From NCBI GenBank assembly GCA_963921425.1, contig OY992833.1:25592698-25656697 (forward strand): a DNA stretch of 64,000 nucleotides, given 5' to 3'. This stretch comes from Dryas octopetala (taxonomy: Eukaryota > Streptophyta > Magnoliopsida > Rosales > Rosaceae). This document shows positions 1 through 11,089 of the stretch, in pieces. The notes beneath the pieces are model-generated. The model was not told where the DNA came from. It did no database searches and saw only the letters and a program-made list of their open reading frames with translations. Position numbers and translations under genes: made by a program. The first letter of the stretch is position 1. The number at the start of each line of letters is the position of its first letter.

Positions 1-1
1 T

Positions 2-1972
2 AAGAGATTAGCTTATGACCAGAAGAGGAATGTAAAAGTACACCAAAAAGTTTCAACTAAAAGTGGGGGTTCGCAGGCATCTCCAGGGGCCAACGGTTTT
101 TACAATTTCACAAAAAGTACAACATCCAGTGCAAAGGCTCAGAAGGGCACCACACGGGCGGCTCGCACTTCTACTCCTGCTACATCTTCAAAACCAAAAC
201 CCAGTACCTTTTGGACTGTGTGTCACAAATGTAAGATGCAGTACGAGTATCTACGAGTTTACCTAAATCACAATCTTCTTTGCCCCAATTGCCACGAAGC
301 ATTTTTGGCAACAGAGATTCCCCCACCACCAACAAATGGCTCCAGGTCATCCTCTTCTTTAAACTCATCACAGCAGCGGCAGAACTCAAATCATGAGACT
401 GCTACTAAAAACACATCCAATACAGGAAGGAGTGGTGCAGCCTCTGCAAATGTAGGAACTGCAGGTTTCAGGAGTTCTGAATCGTATAATCACAATAGCT
501 TCCAGTGGGGCCCATTCTCAAAAGCAACTGGTGCTTCTACGGCTGCTCAAGCTGCAAGCGTGGTTCAGCAGGCGTATGAGAAAGCAAAAAGAGAGCGTGA
601 GGAGGCACAAGCAGCAACAAAAAGGGAGGAGGCCTTGCGGAGGAAGCTTCAAGCCTCCAAGAAGGTGAGTGGTGCTTCATCTACAGGGTACCCTAATGCT
701 GCAAAGAAAAGAAGATGTATCTCTGATGAACTTGCAAGGGATGCTACAAGTCAAATGGGTGGAGGAGCTGGAGGAACTACTTTTTCTGGATCTAAGCAGG
801 CTAGTTTTGAATCAGGTAGGGTTAATGGAATCACCAAGCCCAGTATCACAAGGGATATCTCTGTGCTTGAAAATCAGAATATACTAATGGAGAAGGCAAG
901 GAAGGAAATTTGCACAAAACTGAATGAATGGAAGTCATCTACTGTAGTGAAAACTGCAGTCAAGGAGGCAAATGTGAGTGAGAAGGAAAATCAGTCTGGT
1001 AAACCAGTGGATACAAAGAATGGCGCTAGTGACAGGAAACATTCTGGCACTTCTGGTGCCAAATCCGATGCAGAAACCTTGGAGTCAATGTCAATAATTG
1101 TTCCCGACCCTGATTTTCATGATTTTGACAGGGATCGAACAGAGGAGTCATTTGGAGATAATCAGGTCTGGGCTGCATATGATGGAGATGATGGAATGCC
1201 TCGATATTATGCCATAATTCACAGTGTGATTTCTTTAAATCCATTCACAGTGCGGATCAGTTGGCTTAATGCAAAAACAAATAGCGAATTGGGTCCTCTG
1301 AACTGGGTTTCTTCTGGTTTCACAAAAACATGTGGTGATTTCAGAGTAGGCAGATATGAAATCAATAAATCACTCAATTCCTTTTCACACAAAGTTCGGT
1401 GGACAAAAGGTGCACGCGGGACTATTTGTATTTATCCCAGGAAGGGTGATGTTTGGGCTCTCTATAGGAATTGGTCCCCCGACTGGAATGAATTGACACC
1501 AGATGAAGTAATACATGAGTATGACATGGTGGAAGTGCTGGAAGACTACAATGAAGTTCTAGGTGTAATTGTTACTCCCCTGGTGAAAGTGGCCGGTTTC
1601 AAGACATTGTTTCGCCGACATTTGGATCCCAGAGAGGTCCGGAGGATTCCAAGGGAAGAGATGTTTCGATTCTCTCATCATGTCCCTTCATACTTGCATA
1701 CGGGTCAAGAAGCTGAAAAGGGTTGTCGGGAGCTGGATCCCGCAGCTACTCCGTTGGATCTTCTTCGGGTAATAACTGATGTTAAAAAAGAAGAGACTAC
1801 TGAGAATGATGAAATAGTTAAGGAAGTAAATGTATTGGGTGGTGTTGAAAATTCTAATGACATCGAGATGACAGAGAATTCCAGTGCAGTTAGGGAAGAA
1901 GAGAAAGGGAATCCCAAAATCACTCAGATAATGGAAGTTGTGGCGGATGCTTCAGAAAACCAAGTTTGTTGA
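2..1972 (+). CDS. DnaJ/DUF3444 protein, 5' truncated by window edge
   Basis: The frame is open from base 2 to the stop at 1970-1972 (657 codons), so the start and the J-domain core lie left of the window. The first residues match the end of the J domain in the neighbouring copy at 5962. Then come a Ser/Thr/Gln-rich linker, a CHKCK...CPNC four-cysteine motif (about 220-295), a charged helical stretch ending in KKRR (about 590-715), and a long DUF3444 domain starting at VPDPDFHDFD (about 1102) and running to about 1700, with an acidic tail. The family is plant type-III J-proteins, thought to recruit Hsp70 and often nuclear; the exact role is not known. No intron is seen in this part. It is the intact member of a tandem pair: the copy at 5962-7830 shares coding and 3' untranslated sequence with it. 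Confidence 0.9.
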   Translation, partial: KRLAYDQKRNVKVHQKVSTKSGGSQASPGANGFYNFTKSTTSSAKAQKGTTRAARTSTPATSSKPKPSTFWTVCHKCKMQYEYLRVYLNHNLLCPNCHEAFLATEIPPPPTNGSRSSSSLNSSQQRQNSNHETATKNTSNTGRSGAASANVGTAGFRSSESYNHNSFQWGPFSKATGASTAAQAASVVQQAYEKAKREREEAQAATKREEALRRKLQASKKVSGASSTGYPNAAKKRRCISDELARDATSQMGGGAGGTTFSGSKQASFESGRVNGITKPSITRDISVLENQNILMEKARKEICTKLNEWKSSTVVKTAVKEANVSEKENQSGKPVDTKNGASDRKHSGTSGAKSDAETLESMSIIVPDPDFHDFDRDRTEESFGDNQVWAAYDGDDGMPRYYAIIHSVISLNPFTVRISWLNAKTNSELGPLNWVSSGFTKTCGDFRVGRYEINKSLNSFSHKVRWTKGARGTICIYPRKGDVWALYRNWSPDWNELTPDEVIHEYDMVEVLEDYNEVLGVIVTPLVKVAGFKTLFRRHLDPREVRRIPREEMFRFSHHVPSYLHTGQEAEKGCRELDPAATPLDLLRVITDVKKEETTENDEIVKEVNVLGGVENSNDIEMTENSSAVREEEKGNPKITQIMEVVADASENQVC

Positions 1973-4900
1973 GTTCTTGATTACATGATTTGACAGTGAT
2001 AGAGTTTATGGACTTGGTTTAAGATTGGATCAAAAGTGATTCATTATCTTTTAGCATCCATGTAATGTTTTGGGCTGTGAAATATGACCTGAAGTTATGT
2101 GGGAAATTCCTTATAGTAATCCTAACCTTACATTATCTGCAGCATGGAGATAGTTTAAAAGGTGGACTTTTCATTTTTCCTGGGAGTTCAAGCAGCTAAA
2201 AGTTTGAAGATCCCTTTACTGCAGCTCAATCCAATTGGGGCTTCTTTCAAGGATTTAGAAGGTGAAAGCTACATAATTTACACACCCTCTTCCAACAGCC
2301 ATTTTATTCTTTGAAGAATATCTCCTTATTGGCTGTCCATGAGCTGATGCTCCTTTTCCTTGATGTAGTGTTACCTGCTCAATTTTCTTGTTTTTTTATA
2401 TCCAAATGCTTAGAAACTGCATGATCTTACTTATTTTTCTGTAAAATTGTACTGTTCTTAGTTCTGATCAATGATCAAATAGTAGTTCAGCTGATAACCA
2501 TGTGATTTTAGTTCATGTGTGATGATTTCTGATTTCTTCTGTTTCTCTTTTGTTTGGAAAATCTTTTCCAACTACACAGACTACTTTCCAATGTCCACAT
2601 TATTATCATTTCTCTTCCTTCTTTTTATGCTCTGCCTACTGGTCGTTTAATTGATGCTGTCTTAGTTGCTGGAGGTTACTGGTGAGACTTGGTTTACACG
2701 ACATTTCAGTTCAAAGCTAAAGAAGGTAACGCCTTCTTCCAGCTACTCACATTCCAATCGTGCTGTGGACTGTTACATCTTTTTGGTTGCGTAGATTATT
2801 TTATGTTGCATATTTTCAGTTTTAGTGATTCTGAGTTCTATGACATCTTCCACACCCATTTGTTATGTATGAGATATACAACCCTATAGTTTTGATCACT
2901 TGCTTGACCATGAACACTCATGATCATCAACCATTATATCAAATTCCAATGCTTGGCATTCAGATTTAGTTTAAATCCCAATAAAGTCTTTTACTATTTG
3001 AATATAAGGCCAAATATAGGAGTTTGATCCAGCCGTAGTTGACTACCAAAATCCTTAGTCCATGGTGACCAAGAAAACAAAGACTGCAACCCTATTCCAC
3101 CTATACATCAGTGAGCGATTATAGTTCAACTATAAGGCTTATGGTATCTTCAATTTATTTACTTTTGTTATTTATCAAACAGAGAAATTTTTATTACTTT
3201 TGTTAAGTCGCCTCTATGGCATGAGCCCATACGGCTGACCTTCAATTTGGCCCAAGTCCAGTATAGACCAGAACGGCAGAGAGCTATCATATTCTCTCGA
3301 TCTCAGACCACAGTTGACCAGTTGATATAAAAAACTCAGATTTTTATCAGCATATGAAGTATTATTTGATCATCAATGTGACTCGCAGTCTTTTAAATCA
3401 CGCAATATACTATCAAGTTTTGGTATACATCGATGCTGTACTCAATTATAGACCCGTTAATTTTTTTGTTAAATTTAATCAAGTTTTTCTCAAGGGGCTT
3501 TTTTGTCAAATGAACACCATCTTTCTCTCAACTTTCTATTCTCTCCTCGCCCTCTCCTTGTCACCTCCCTCACATTCTCTCTCCCTTGCAACAAACCAAA
3601 AGAGCTCCATTACTAAACCCTATTAAGAAGGCAATTTTTGTTTTGATTTTATCCAAACAGAGAAGTAATATTGGTCTATATGAAAAATTCCTTACAGAAA
3701 AAAAGAAATAAATTCTCATTCTTAATACCATGTATTTGTGAGCTGAAAAATGAGCTGAATTGAGAGATAATGATTCTTACCTTAAAAATCATGCACAAAA
3801 TAAAATTTTGCAATAATGAAAGGTATGGTTAAGATCCGTACCTTAATGGGGTTCATGACTGAATTTGGAGCTGGAGTTAACAATCATAGCGACTTAGAGG
3901 TTACAAGGAACACATGATCCCTGCATTATTGTGCCTAACGATTGAACTGATTTGCATATTCCCATCACTTGATGCGTATCTCTCTATGACTACCCTGAAA
4001 GAATCCCTAATTTTCCGATTGAACATCAAAAATATCTCGCTATCAATCTTATTTAACAACGAGACACAAGAGACAAATAAAGATAAAAAGATAGTAGTAG
4101 AGTGTGTAGCTAGAAGCGTTTGAACATCCGAAAGGATTTTAAGATTTGGAAAGAGAAATGTAGAGAAAGAAAGGGAAAGAGAGGGTGCCGAGGAGAGTGG
4201 GCGGAGACAACGAGAATAAAGAATGGAGAGAATTAGGGTGTTCACCGACAATAATGTCTCTAGAAAACGGTTACGTGTGCTCATGTGATCAAATTTAAAG
4301 GAAAATCGGACAGGTTTGACATCAAATATCACGTGATTTCAATTTTTTTCTTATAAATACCATATAAGCGGTTACGTGTGTTCACGCGATCAAATTTAAA
4401 AGAAAATTGGACAGATTTGGCATCAAGTATCACGTGATTTTATTTCACTTTTTTATTTTATTTTTTTTGCCTTGTAACACCATGTAATAAAAATTCATAC
4501 AACCAAGTGCTCTAGAATTTGTAGTGGATCTCAATCCCACAAAACTAAGTTTCATGTTTAACTAGCAAAAGAAGATTATGATTGTCAAATCATGTCGTTC
4601 CATTTTTATGTCATGTTACTTTGAGTTCGCATTAAATAGAGCCAATCCTATCCCCACTTATTTGAATAATCATGTCAATGACTTCATACAAATATAACAT
4701 TTTTACTAATTACATTGTATTAATTAACATATATAGAGATAGAGTGATTGAATTGGTGAATCAACAACTTGGATATGACCTCTAAACCAAACTTTGTACT
4801 CATACACTTGTAAAAAAAAAAAAAAGTAATATAGTGTTACAAAAATTCAATACCATTAATGATGGCTATTATTTTCAGTTAATTTTAAAGGGGTTAAAAT

Positions 4901-5219
4901 TGTAATAAAATTGTTTAAAAGATGGATGAGATGAGTAGTTGGTGAAATAATGTTACTCCCAAAATTGCAATAATTGCAAATTGCAAAATTCAAACCCAAT
5001 TCAAAACGTTTAATAAATTAACCATGGTTAGGGGTGAGATAAACAAATGTTGGGTTAGGGTTAAGCCTTGAAGAATATTACTTTCAGAACAAGGAAGGCC
5101 CATGTCCTTGTGCTATTTGGGATACCTGTCTAGGTTGTGAGAAGTTTTTTGAGAATTGATCCAGTTTTGGGGATTTTTTAGAATTGGGTTAGAAAAGAGG
5201 GGCCGAAATAATAAAGAAA
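1973..5219. other. 3' UTR of first DnaJ gene, then intergenic
   Basis: About 1973-2650 is the probable 3' UTR; patches of it (for example around 2470-2640) match the DNA after the second DnaJ copy (about 7980-8205), so the duplication included it. The rest is AT-rich. Reading frames at 3354-3626 and 3901-4332 have composition typical of non-coding DNA and match no family I know. A 101-bp tandem repeat is listed separately. Confidence 0.5.
4268..4441. repeat. Two-copy tandem repeat, period 101 bp
   Basis: Copy one begins at 4268 and copy two at 4369. Each starts CGGTTACGTGTG and ends TATCACGTGATT, with about 73 bp of clear similarity. Both copies carry a CACGTG G-box palindrome and a TTACGTGT element, so the duplication doubles a set of ACGT-core motifs. 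Confidence 0.75.
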
Positions 5220-5961
5220 CTGGTGAAGGAGGTCTGTCCATGGTGGCTCTCTGCGATTCAAATTCCTCAGCCAACACAGCTCGTACGATAAGGTGATTAA
5301 ACCCGTCTTAGAATGTGGGTTTTACTAAACTTTAGTGTTTACTCATATCCTGATCACTGATTTAGGGATTCATTTTCGACTTTGAGTATCAATTAATCTA
5401 AAAATTTCATTTTTTGAAGCTGAATTAGTGAATTATAACTGATTAACATAGGTCTAAGGATGATATTTCAATTCTCTGATTTAGGTTATACTTTAAATTT
5501 AATTAATTTTGTTTCTCTATTACTGTTTGAGCTAATTTCAAGCTCAGTGGTCATTTTTAAGGCTCAGAGCAAGAAGAGACTCTATATCTTCGAGAAATGT
5601 GTTTGAATGAATATTTGGTTATATTGTGGTTGCATGGTGGGAATGGTAGTCTAGAAAAAGTTTTGCTTTTTAAATTTTATTCACTCATTCGTTCTGTTAA
5701 TTCAATTTGATACATTTTGCTATGCATTCACTGTTGTATATTTATGTTTGGATGCAACTTTCATGGTAATTTTCTAACTGAATTTTTTTTTTTTTGTTGG
5801 TGTGTCTAGTAGAGTTTGTACTGCTAGAGCAAGATATCTCTAGAAGAATGAGAAATCCCGGAATTCGTGGAGTTGAATACAAGGTGGCTGAATTGTTAGA
5901 GCAAGTGACAACATTGTTGTAACAATACGATAAAGAGTAGACAAGAAGCTAGTCTAGGAAT

Positions 5962-7830
5962 ATGGAGTGCAATAAAGATGAAGCCAACAGGGCAAAAGAT
6001 ATTGCGGAGAAGAAGTTCACTGCAAAGGATATTATGGGGGCAAAGAAATTTGCTTTAAAGGCTCAGAATTTGTTTCCAGGGCTTGAGGGGGTTCCCCAAA
6101 TGTTGGCGACACTCGATGTATATATTTCTGCAGAGAACAAAATAAATGGGGAAGCTGATTGGTATGGGATACTTGGCGTGGATCGGAAGGCAGATGATGA
6201 AACAGTGAGGAAACAGTTTAGGAAACTAGCTCTTATGCTTCACCCTGATAAGAACAATTCTATAGGAGCTGATGGAGCATTTAAGCTAATTTCTGAGGCA
6301 TGGAGTTTGTTGTCTGATAAAGCTAAGAGAGTAGCATATGACCAGAAGAGGTATGCGAAAGTACACCAAAAAGTTTCGACTACAAGTGGGGTTTCACAGG
6401 CATCTCCAGGGGCTAATGGATTTTACAATTTCACAAAAAGCACAACATCCAGTGCAAAGGGTCAGAAGGGTACCACACAAGCAGGTAGCTCTTCAGCTCC
6501 TGCTTCGTCTCATAAACCAAAACCCAGTACCTTCTGGACTGTGTGCCATAAATGCAAGACGCACTATGAGTATCTCAGAGTTTATGTTAATCATAACCTT
6601 CTTTGCCCCAAATGTGGTCAAGCATTTTTTGCAATAGAAGTAGTTCCACCACCTACAAATGGCTTTAAGTCATCCAGCCCGTTGAATTCATCACAGCAGT
6701 GACAGAATTCAAATCATCAAACAGCTTATATAAACACATTTAATACAGGAAGTAGTAGTGCAGCCTCTGCAAATGTAGGAGCTGCAGGTTTCAACAGTCT
6801 TAATTCATATGACCAAAACAACTTCCAGTGGGGTTCATTCTCGAGAGCTGCTGGTGCTTCTACAGCTGCCCAAGCTGCAAAGCGTGGCTCAGCAGGCATA
6901 TGAGAAAGTGAAGAGAGAGCGCGTGAGGAGGCACAAGTGGCAACTAATGCTGCAAAGAGAAGATGCATGACAGATGATGTTGGTTTGAGCAGCTATGAAA
7001 AGGATGTCACAAATCAAATGGGTTGGGGAGCTGGAGTGGCTAATTTCACCACGTTTAAGCAGGCTAATTTTACATCATGTAGGGTCAATGGAATCACCAA
7101 GCCCAGTATCACAAGTGATATCTCCCTGCTTGGAATTCACAATATACTAATGGAGAAGCTGTAGCCAAACTTCAACCAAGGAGGTTGGGAATGGGAATGA
7201 GAGAGAAATCTTTGGGACACATTGATGTGTCTCTTGGTTTAAACAAGTCTACCAGTTGATACAAAGAATAGCACTTGTGAATTGTGACAGGAAACATTCT
7301 GGCCCTAATGGTGCCACCTTGGATGCAGACAGCTTGGAAACAATGTCAATAAATGTTCCTGATCCAAATTTTCATGATTTTGACAAGGATCGAGCAGAGG
7401 AGTCTTTTGGAGATAATCGGGTCTGGGCTGCATATGATGAGGATGATGGGATGCCTCGAAACTATGCCATAATTCATAAGGTGATTTCTTTAAGTCCATT
7501 CACAATGCGGATCAGTTGGCTCAATTCAAAAACTAATAGCAAATTAGGCCCTCTGGATTGGGTTTCTTCTGGTTTCTCCAAAATATGCGGGGACATGCAG
7601 CATCTATTCCGTTTAAACTTGTTCAGGTAATAACTGATGTTAAAGATGAAGAGATCACAGAGACTGATGAGAAAGTTAAAGATGTAAATAGGGTGGATGA
7701 TGTTGAAACTGTTAGTGACATATGGAGAAGAGAGTTCCAAAATCGCTTAAAAAATAGAAATTTGAAGGATACTAAAAAAACAAAGCAAGATGAAAGAGTG
7801 GAGCAAGCTTCAACAAACCAAGTTGGCTGA
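5962..7830 (+). pseudogene. Decayed tandem copy of DnaJ/DUF3444 gene with intact J domain
   Basis: The ATG at 5962 opens a 246-residue frame ending at the TGA at 6700-6702. It has the family's N-terminal helical region, a complete J domain (ADWYGILGVD, then the HPD motif in LMLHPDKNN, residues about 70-130) and the CHKCK...CPKC motif. The stop replaces a CGG that is sense in copy one (CAGCAGCGG against CAGCAGTGA). Beyond it homology continues but is broken: an extra A near 6880, an extra CG near 6920, loss of about 70 bp, another stop near 7162, and a deletion of about 400 bp inside DUF3444 (between about 7590 and 7605; it removes the equivalent of about 1340-1740). A 5' UTR intron probably ends near 5809. 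The full-length protein cannot be made; a short J protein could be. Confidence 0.85.
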
Positions 7831-8875
7831 GTTTTGGGTTACATTATTTGACATAGATTGAAATTATTGACTTGGTTTTCCATTGGACCAAAAGTGATTT
7901 CATTTTTTTTTGAGCATTCATGTCCCAATAATGTTGGGGCTACACATTCATCTGTAAAATGTTACCTTTGGTACTTGGTAGTTCTGATTAGTGATCAAAT
8001 AGTAGTTGACACATAACAGTTTGATTTTTGTTCAAGTGACTGATACTGTGGATCAGTATCATTGTCCCCATGTCTTGAAAAAATACTCATCACTTCTGAC
8101 TTCTTTTTTTCTTTTCAATTCTTTTCCTCCCAAAGTATACAAGACTACTTTACAGTTCCCGCATTATTATCATTTCTCTCCCTCGTTTTTATTCTCTGCC
8201 GAATAACCAAAGGATGAAACTGTAATTTTCATTTTAAGTTCGTGGGCTGAATTGTGCCGGCCCAAGCCCAGCACGCATCCTCTGATGATGACAACATAAT
8301 ATGCAATGTACACACAGTAGCGTGACCTTGCCAACAATTCCATCCATTGTTTATGAATCTGTTGGGATCCGACTCTGACTTACAAAATACGACAAAAATG
8401 AAATCTTGGATCTGAATATCTGATTTTAATATTTACCTTTTTCTTTTTTTGCTTTTGTTCTGAGAATTTTTAATGTTGAAACAGTCACACCAGGTGGATA
8501 ATCCAAAAGAAACAAACTTCTGGAAGCGGGACCCAGTCGTTCTAACTTCTACGCGCTCGTTTTTGGTCTCCCTGTTCCACGTAGATTCAAAGAGCCACGC
8601 ACACGGTCCTTCCAATAAGGAAGTGACGCGTGTCCAGGACTACGTGGTCCGGCCAATGGCTATGGAAGGCTGTAGAGTCCGTGACGCAGGGGTCGGGGAC
8701 GCGATCATTAAATTAGCTAAATCAAATTCAAAGGTGAAAACACAAGCGGAGGTGTTTTGTGAGTCGTGAGAGAGAAAAAAAAAGAAAAAAAGGGCGAGAG
8801 TTGGAACTCGCCTGCAACAAAAGGAAGGGGAAGAAAGCCCAAATTACCTGCGACGCACTTGATCTCCCCGTAACA
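7831..8875. other. 3' flank of DnaJ copy two and RAMP4 promoter region
   Basis: To about 8205 this matches the 3' flank of the first DnaJ gene. From about 8500 to 8700 it is rich in ACGT and ACGCG cores: CCACGTAG near 8577, CCAAT at 8612-8616, TGACGCGTG at 8624-8632, TACGTGG at 8641, CCAAT at 8653, and TGACGC near 8680. The RAMP4 5' UTR probably follows from about 8750. Confidence 0.5.
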
Positions 8876-9528
8876 ATGGTAAGTTTAGCTCTCACGTCTC
8901 GTGTTTGATTGTTTCTCAATCTCATTAATCAGATCTGTAATTTTAGATCAAGTAATTTGGGTTTTGTCTAAAGGCGTATGCTTTGATTCAGATCTGTAAT
9001 AATATGAAGATGGTGAACTATTTAGTTTAAATTGATGGAAAGGGTTTTGGTAGATCTGAAATTGGGATGTATATGTGTATTGGGTTTTTGCAGACAACAT
9101 CGAGGCGTTTGGCTGATAGGAAGGTGGAGAGGTTTGAGAAGAACATAATGAAGAGAGGTGCGGTCCCTGAGACAACCGCCAAGAAGGCCAAGGATTACCC
9201 TGTTGGCCCTATTCTCCTTGGCTTCTTCATCTTTGTTGTCATCGGCTCATGTAACCATCTAATTGCTTATTCAATTTTAAAATTAACATATCTCAATCTT
9301 TCTGATAATTGAGTTGTGTGTATCATTTTTTATCAAATTGAAACCCATTTCATTTGGCAATGCTCATGTCAACAACTTGTGCCATTGCTTTGAAATATGC
9401 ACTGCATTGCATATTTGCATGCAATGGGTTTTTGTGGTTTTTTTGTTTGTGATCTGACTTTTCTCTTTTGTGGGTCAACAGCTCTGTTTCAGATAATCAG
9501 GACTGCTACAAGCGGAGGCATGGCCTAA
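8876..9528 (+). CDS. RAMP4: RAMP4/SERP1 stress-associated ER membrane protein
   Basis: Three coding exons: 8876-8878, 9094-9250, 9482-9528, joined by GT-AG introns; 207 nt, 68 residues. The product starts MTTSRRLADRKVERFEKN, continues through KRGAVPE and DYPVGP, and ends in one hydrophobic span (ILLGFFIFVVIG, about residues 43-54) plus FQIIRTATSGGMA. Length and layout match RAMP4/SERP1, a tail-anchored protein beside the Sec61 translocon that stabilises nascent membrane proteins under ER stress. The first coding exon holds only the ATG: the donor GTAAGT follows it directly. A polyadenylation-like AATAAA lies near 9712. The promoter has CCAAT and TGACGCG elements that would fit unfolded-protein-response control (inference). 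It faces LCR tail to tail. Confidence 0.93.
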
Positions 9529-9739
9529 ATGAACTGCTGCTGCTGCTGCTTTGAGTTGTGAGAGATGCCATCGGATCGCATCAACTTGTCGTGTCATTTA
9601 CTGTTTTTCTTTTTGATGGCCAGTAGGAAACTGATATACATGTGAACTGATGTAGTAAGTACTAAGTAACAACAATTGTTTCTATCTTGTGAAGAAGAGC
9701 AAACAAGTTTGAATAAAACAACCCCTTCCTATGCTCTAT

Positions 9740-10900
9740 TTAAATTCTACTCTTTCATTAAGCAATGGCAGTTCATATAACCCAAGTGACCTGCACAATT
9801 AGCTTCAATGGGGGCAGTCAGTGTAGGTCGTTTTATGCCTGAGGTGTTGGGCAAAAATTCCATTATGGGGCAGTCAAATATATTCTCTCTTATTATATCT
9901 ATTCATCATGTGATGATTGTGATCTCGTGATGGATGATTGTGAAATGTGAATGGAGGTCGTATTCATCTGAGGGATGTTCAATTTTTAGGTGATGAATAG
10001 ATATAAGAGAGATCATGTGATGGCTGATTGTCAAGGGTGTTGCGTACATTCTGTCCCTCAATTTTGGCATGGCTCTAGGTTTCTACTTAGATTTCATTGG
10101 ATTTTAAGTCCAATGAAATCTAGGTGTTCCTAATTTAGATTTTAATGGATTCCAATGAAATTTAAGTATTCCCAACTTAAATTTTAATGGATTTTAATGA
10201 AATTCATGTATCTTCAAAAAATCGGATTTCATTAAGTGAAGAATTTTAATGCATTTTTTACACATAGCAAATTCTATGAGAATTCTACCTAATTTTTTTG
10301 AATTTTGATGAATTCTATAAATTTTAAAATTCATTAAACTTCTTTTAAATCTAAGTTGGGAACACCTCCTTAGAGATAGTTTGAGGTTTTCCGAGAATAA
10401 CGCATTTCTCACAAAAGAATATCAACATCTATAATATATCCACCGAGCTGCGTTACAAGCCTATCACTCAGACAAATGAAGTATAATATATGACTTCATA
10501 CGTATGTTGAATAACAATTAGCAGCTACCTGCCGGACACAGCCGTACTGAAAAACATTTCTCATAAATACACCTGCAAAGTGCAAACAATCAATTTATAT
10601 ATAAGTAGACGATTTATTTCAGATTACCCAACAACAAACACAATGTGAGAGCGCCTCATCCAACTGACTGAAAAATAGGCATTCTAACTTGTCCTCAGAA
10701 TTCAAAGCATTTTTCAAGTTTGTACACAAAAGAGAGAAACTCCGAACATTACAGAGGACCCACGGTATTGTCTACATTTAAAACAAACAATGAAGATTGG
10801 CTAGCAACAAGTTGGCAGTGAAAGCTTGCAACCAACCATATAACCAATAATAGTGAATGAAAATACCCATCCTTGACATGCTGAAGCTCACCCGAAACAC
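9740..10900. other. Intergenic DNA with small inverted repeats
   Basis: An imperfect hairpin lies at about 9888-10010, with arms around TCTCTCTTATTATATCTATTCATC and its complement. A MITE-like stretch runs from about 10075 to 10385: the motif around TTCCCAACTTAGATTTTAATGGA recurs at 10076, 10127 and 10163 and inverted near 10350-10375. No gene is seen. From about 10600 it is probably the 3' UTR of LCR. Confidence 0.5.
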
Positions 10901-10914
10901 AGAAAGCTGATTCA

Positions 10915-11089
10915 GGCCACAGCAGTCAGGCATGGATGAAGCGCAGTGCCACATGCAATCTATTGCTGCTTCCTCCCATGTGGCACCATGCAACTAGGAA
11001 TCAAGCCACAGCAGTCAGGCATGGATGAAATGCAGTGCCACATGCAATCCATTGCCGCTTCCTCCCATGTGGCACCACGCAACTAGGAA
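10915..11089. repeat. 89-bp tandem duplication across the LCR stop codon
   Basis: Copies at about 10915-11000 and 11004-11089 differ at only a few bases. The right copy contains the last codons and stop of LCR; the left copy lies in its 3' UTR. Confidence 0.9.

Noticed and set aside
3901..4332. 143-codon minus-strand frame
   Set aside because: Ser/Leu/Phe-rich, no domain, no splice context, overlaps the 101-bp repeat.
10778..10993. 71-codon minus-strand frame in the LCR 3' UTR
   Set aside because: It is a product of the 89-bp duplication read in another frame.
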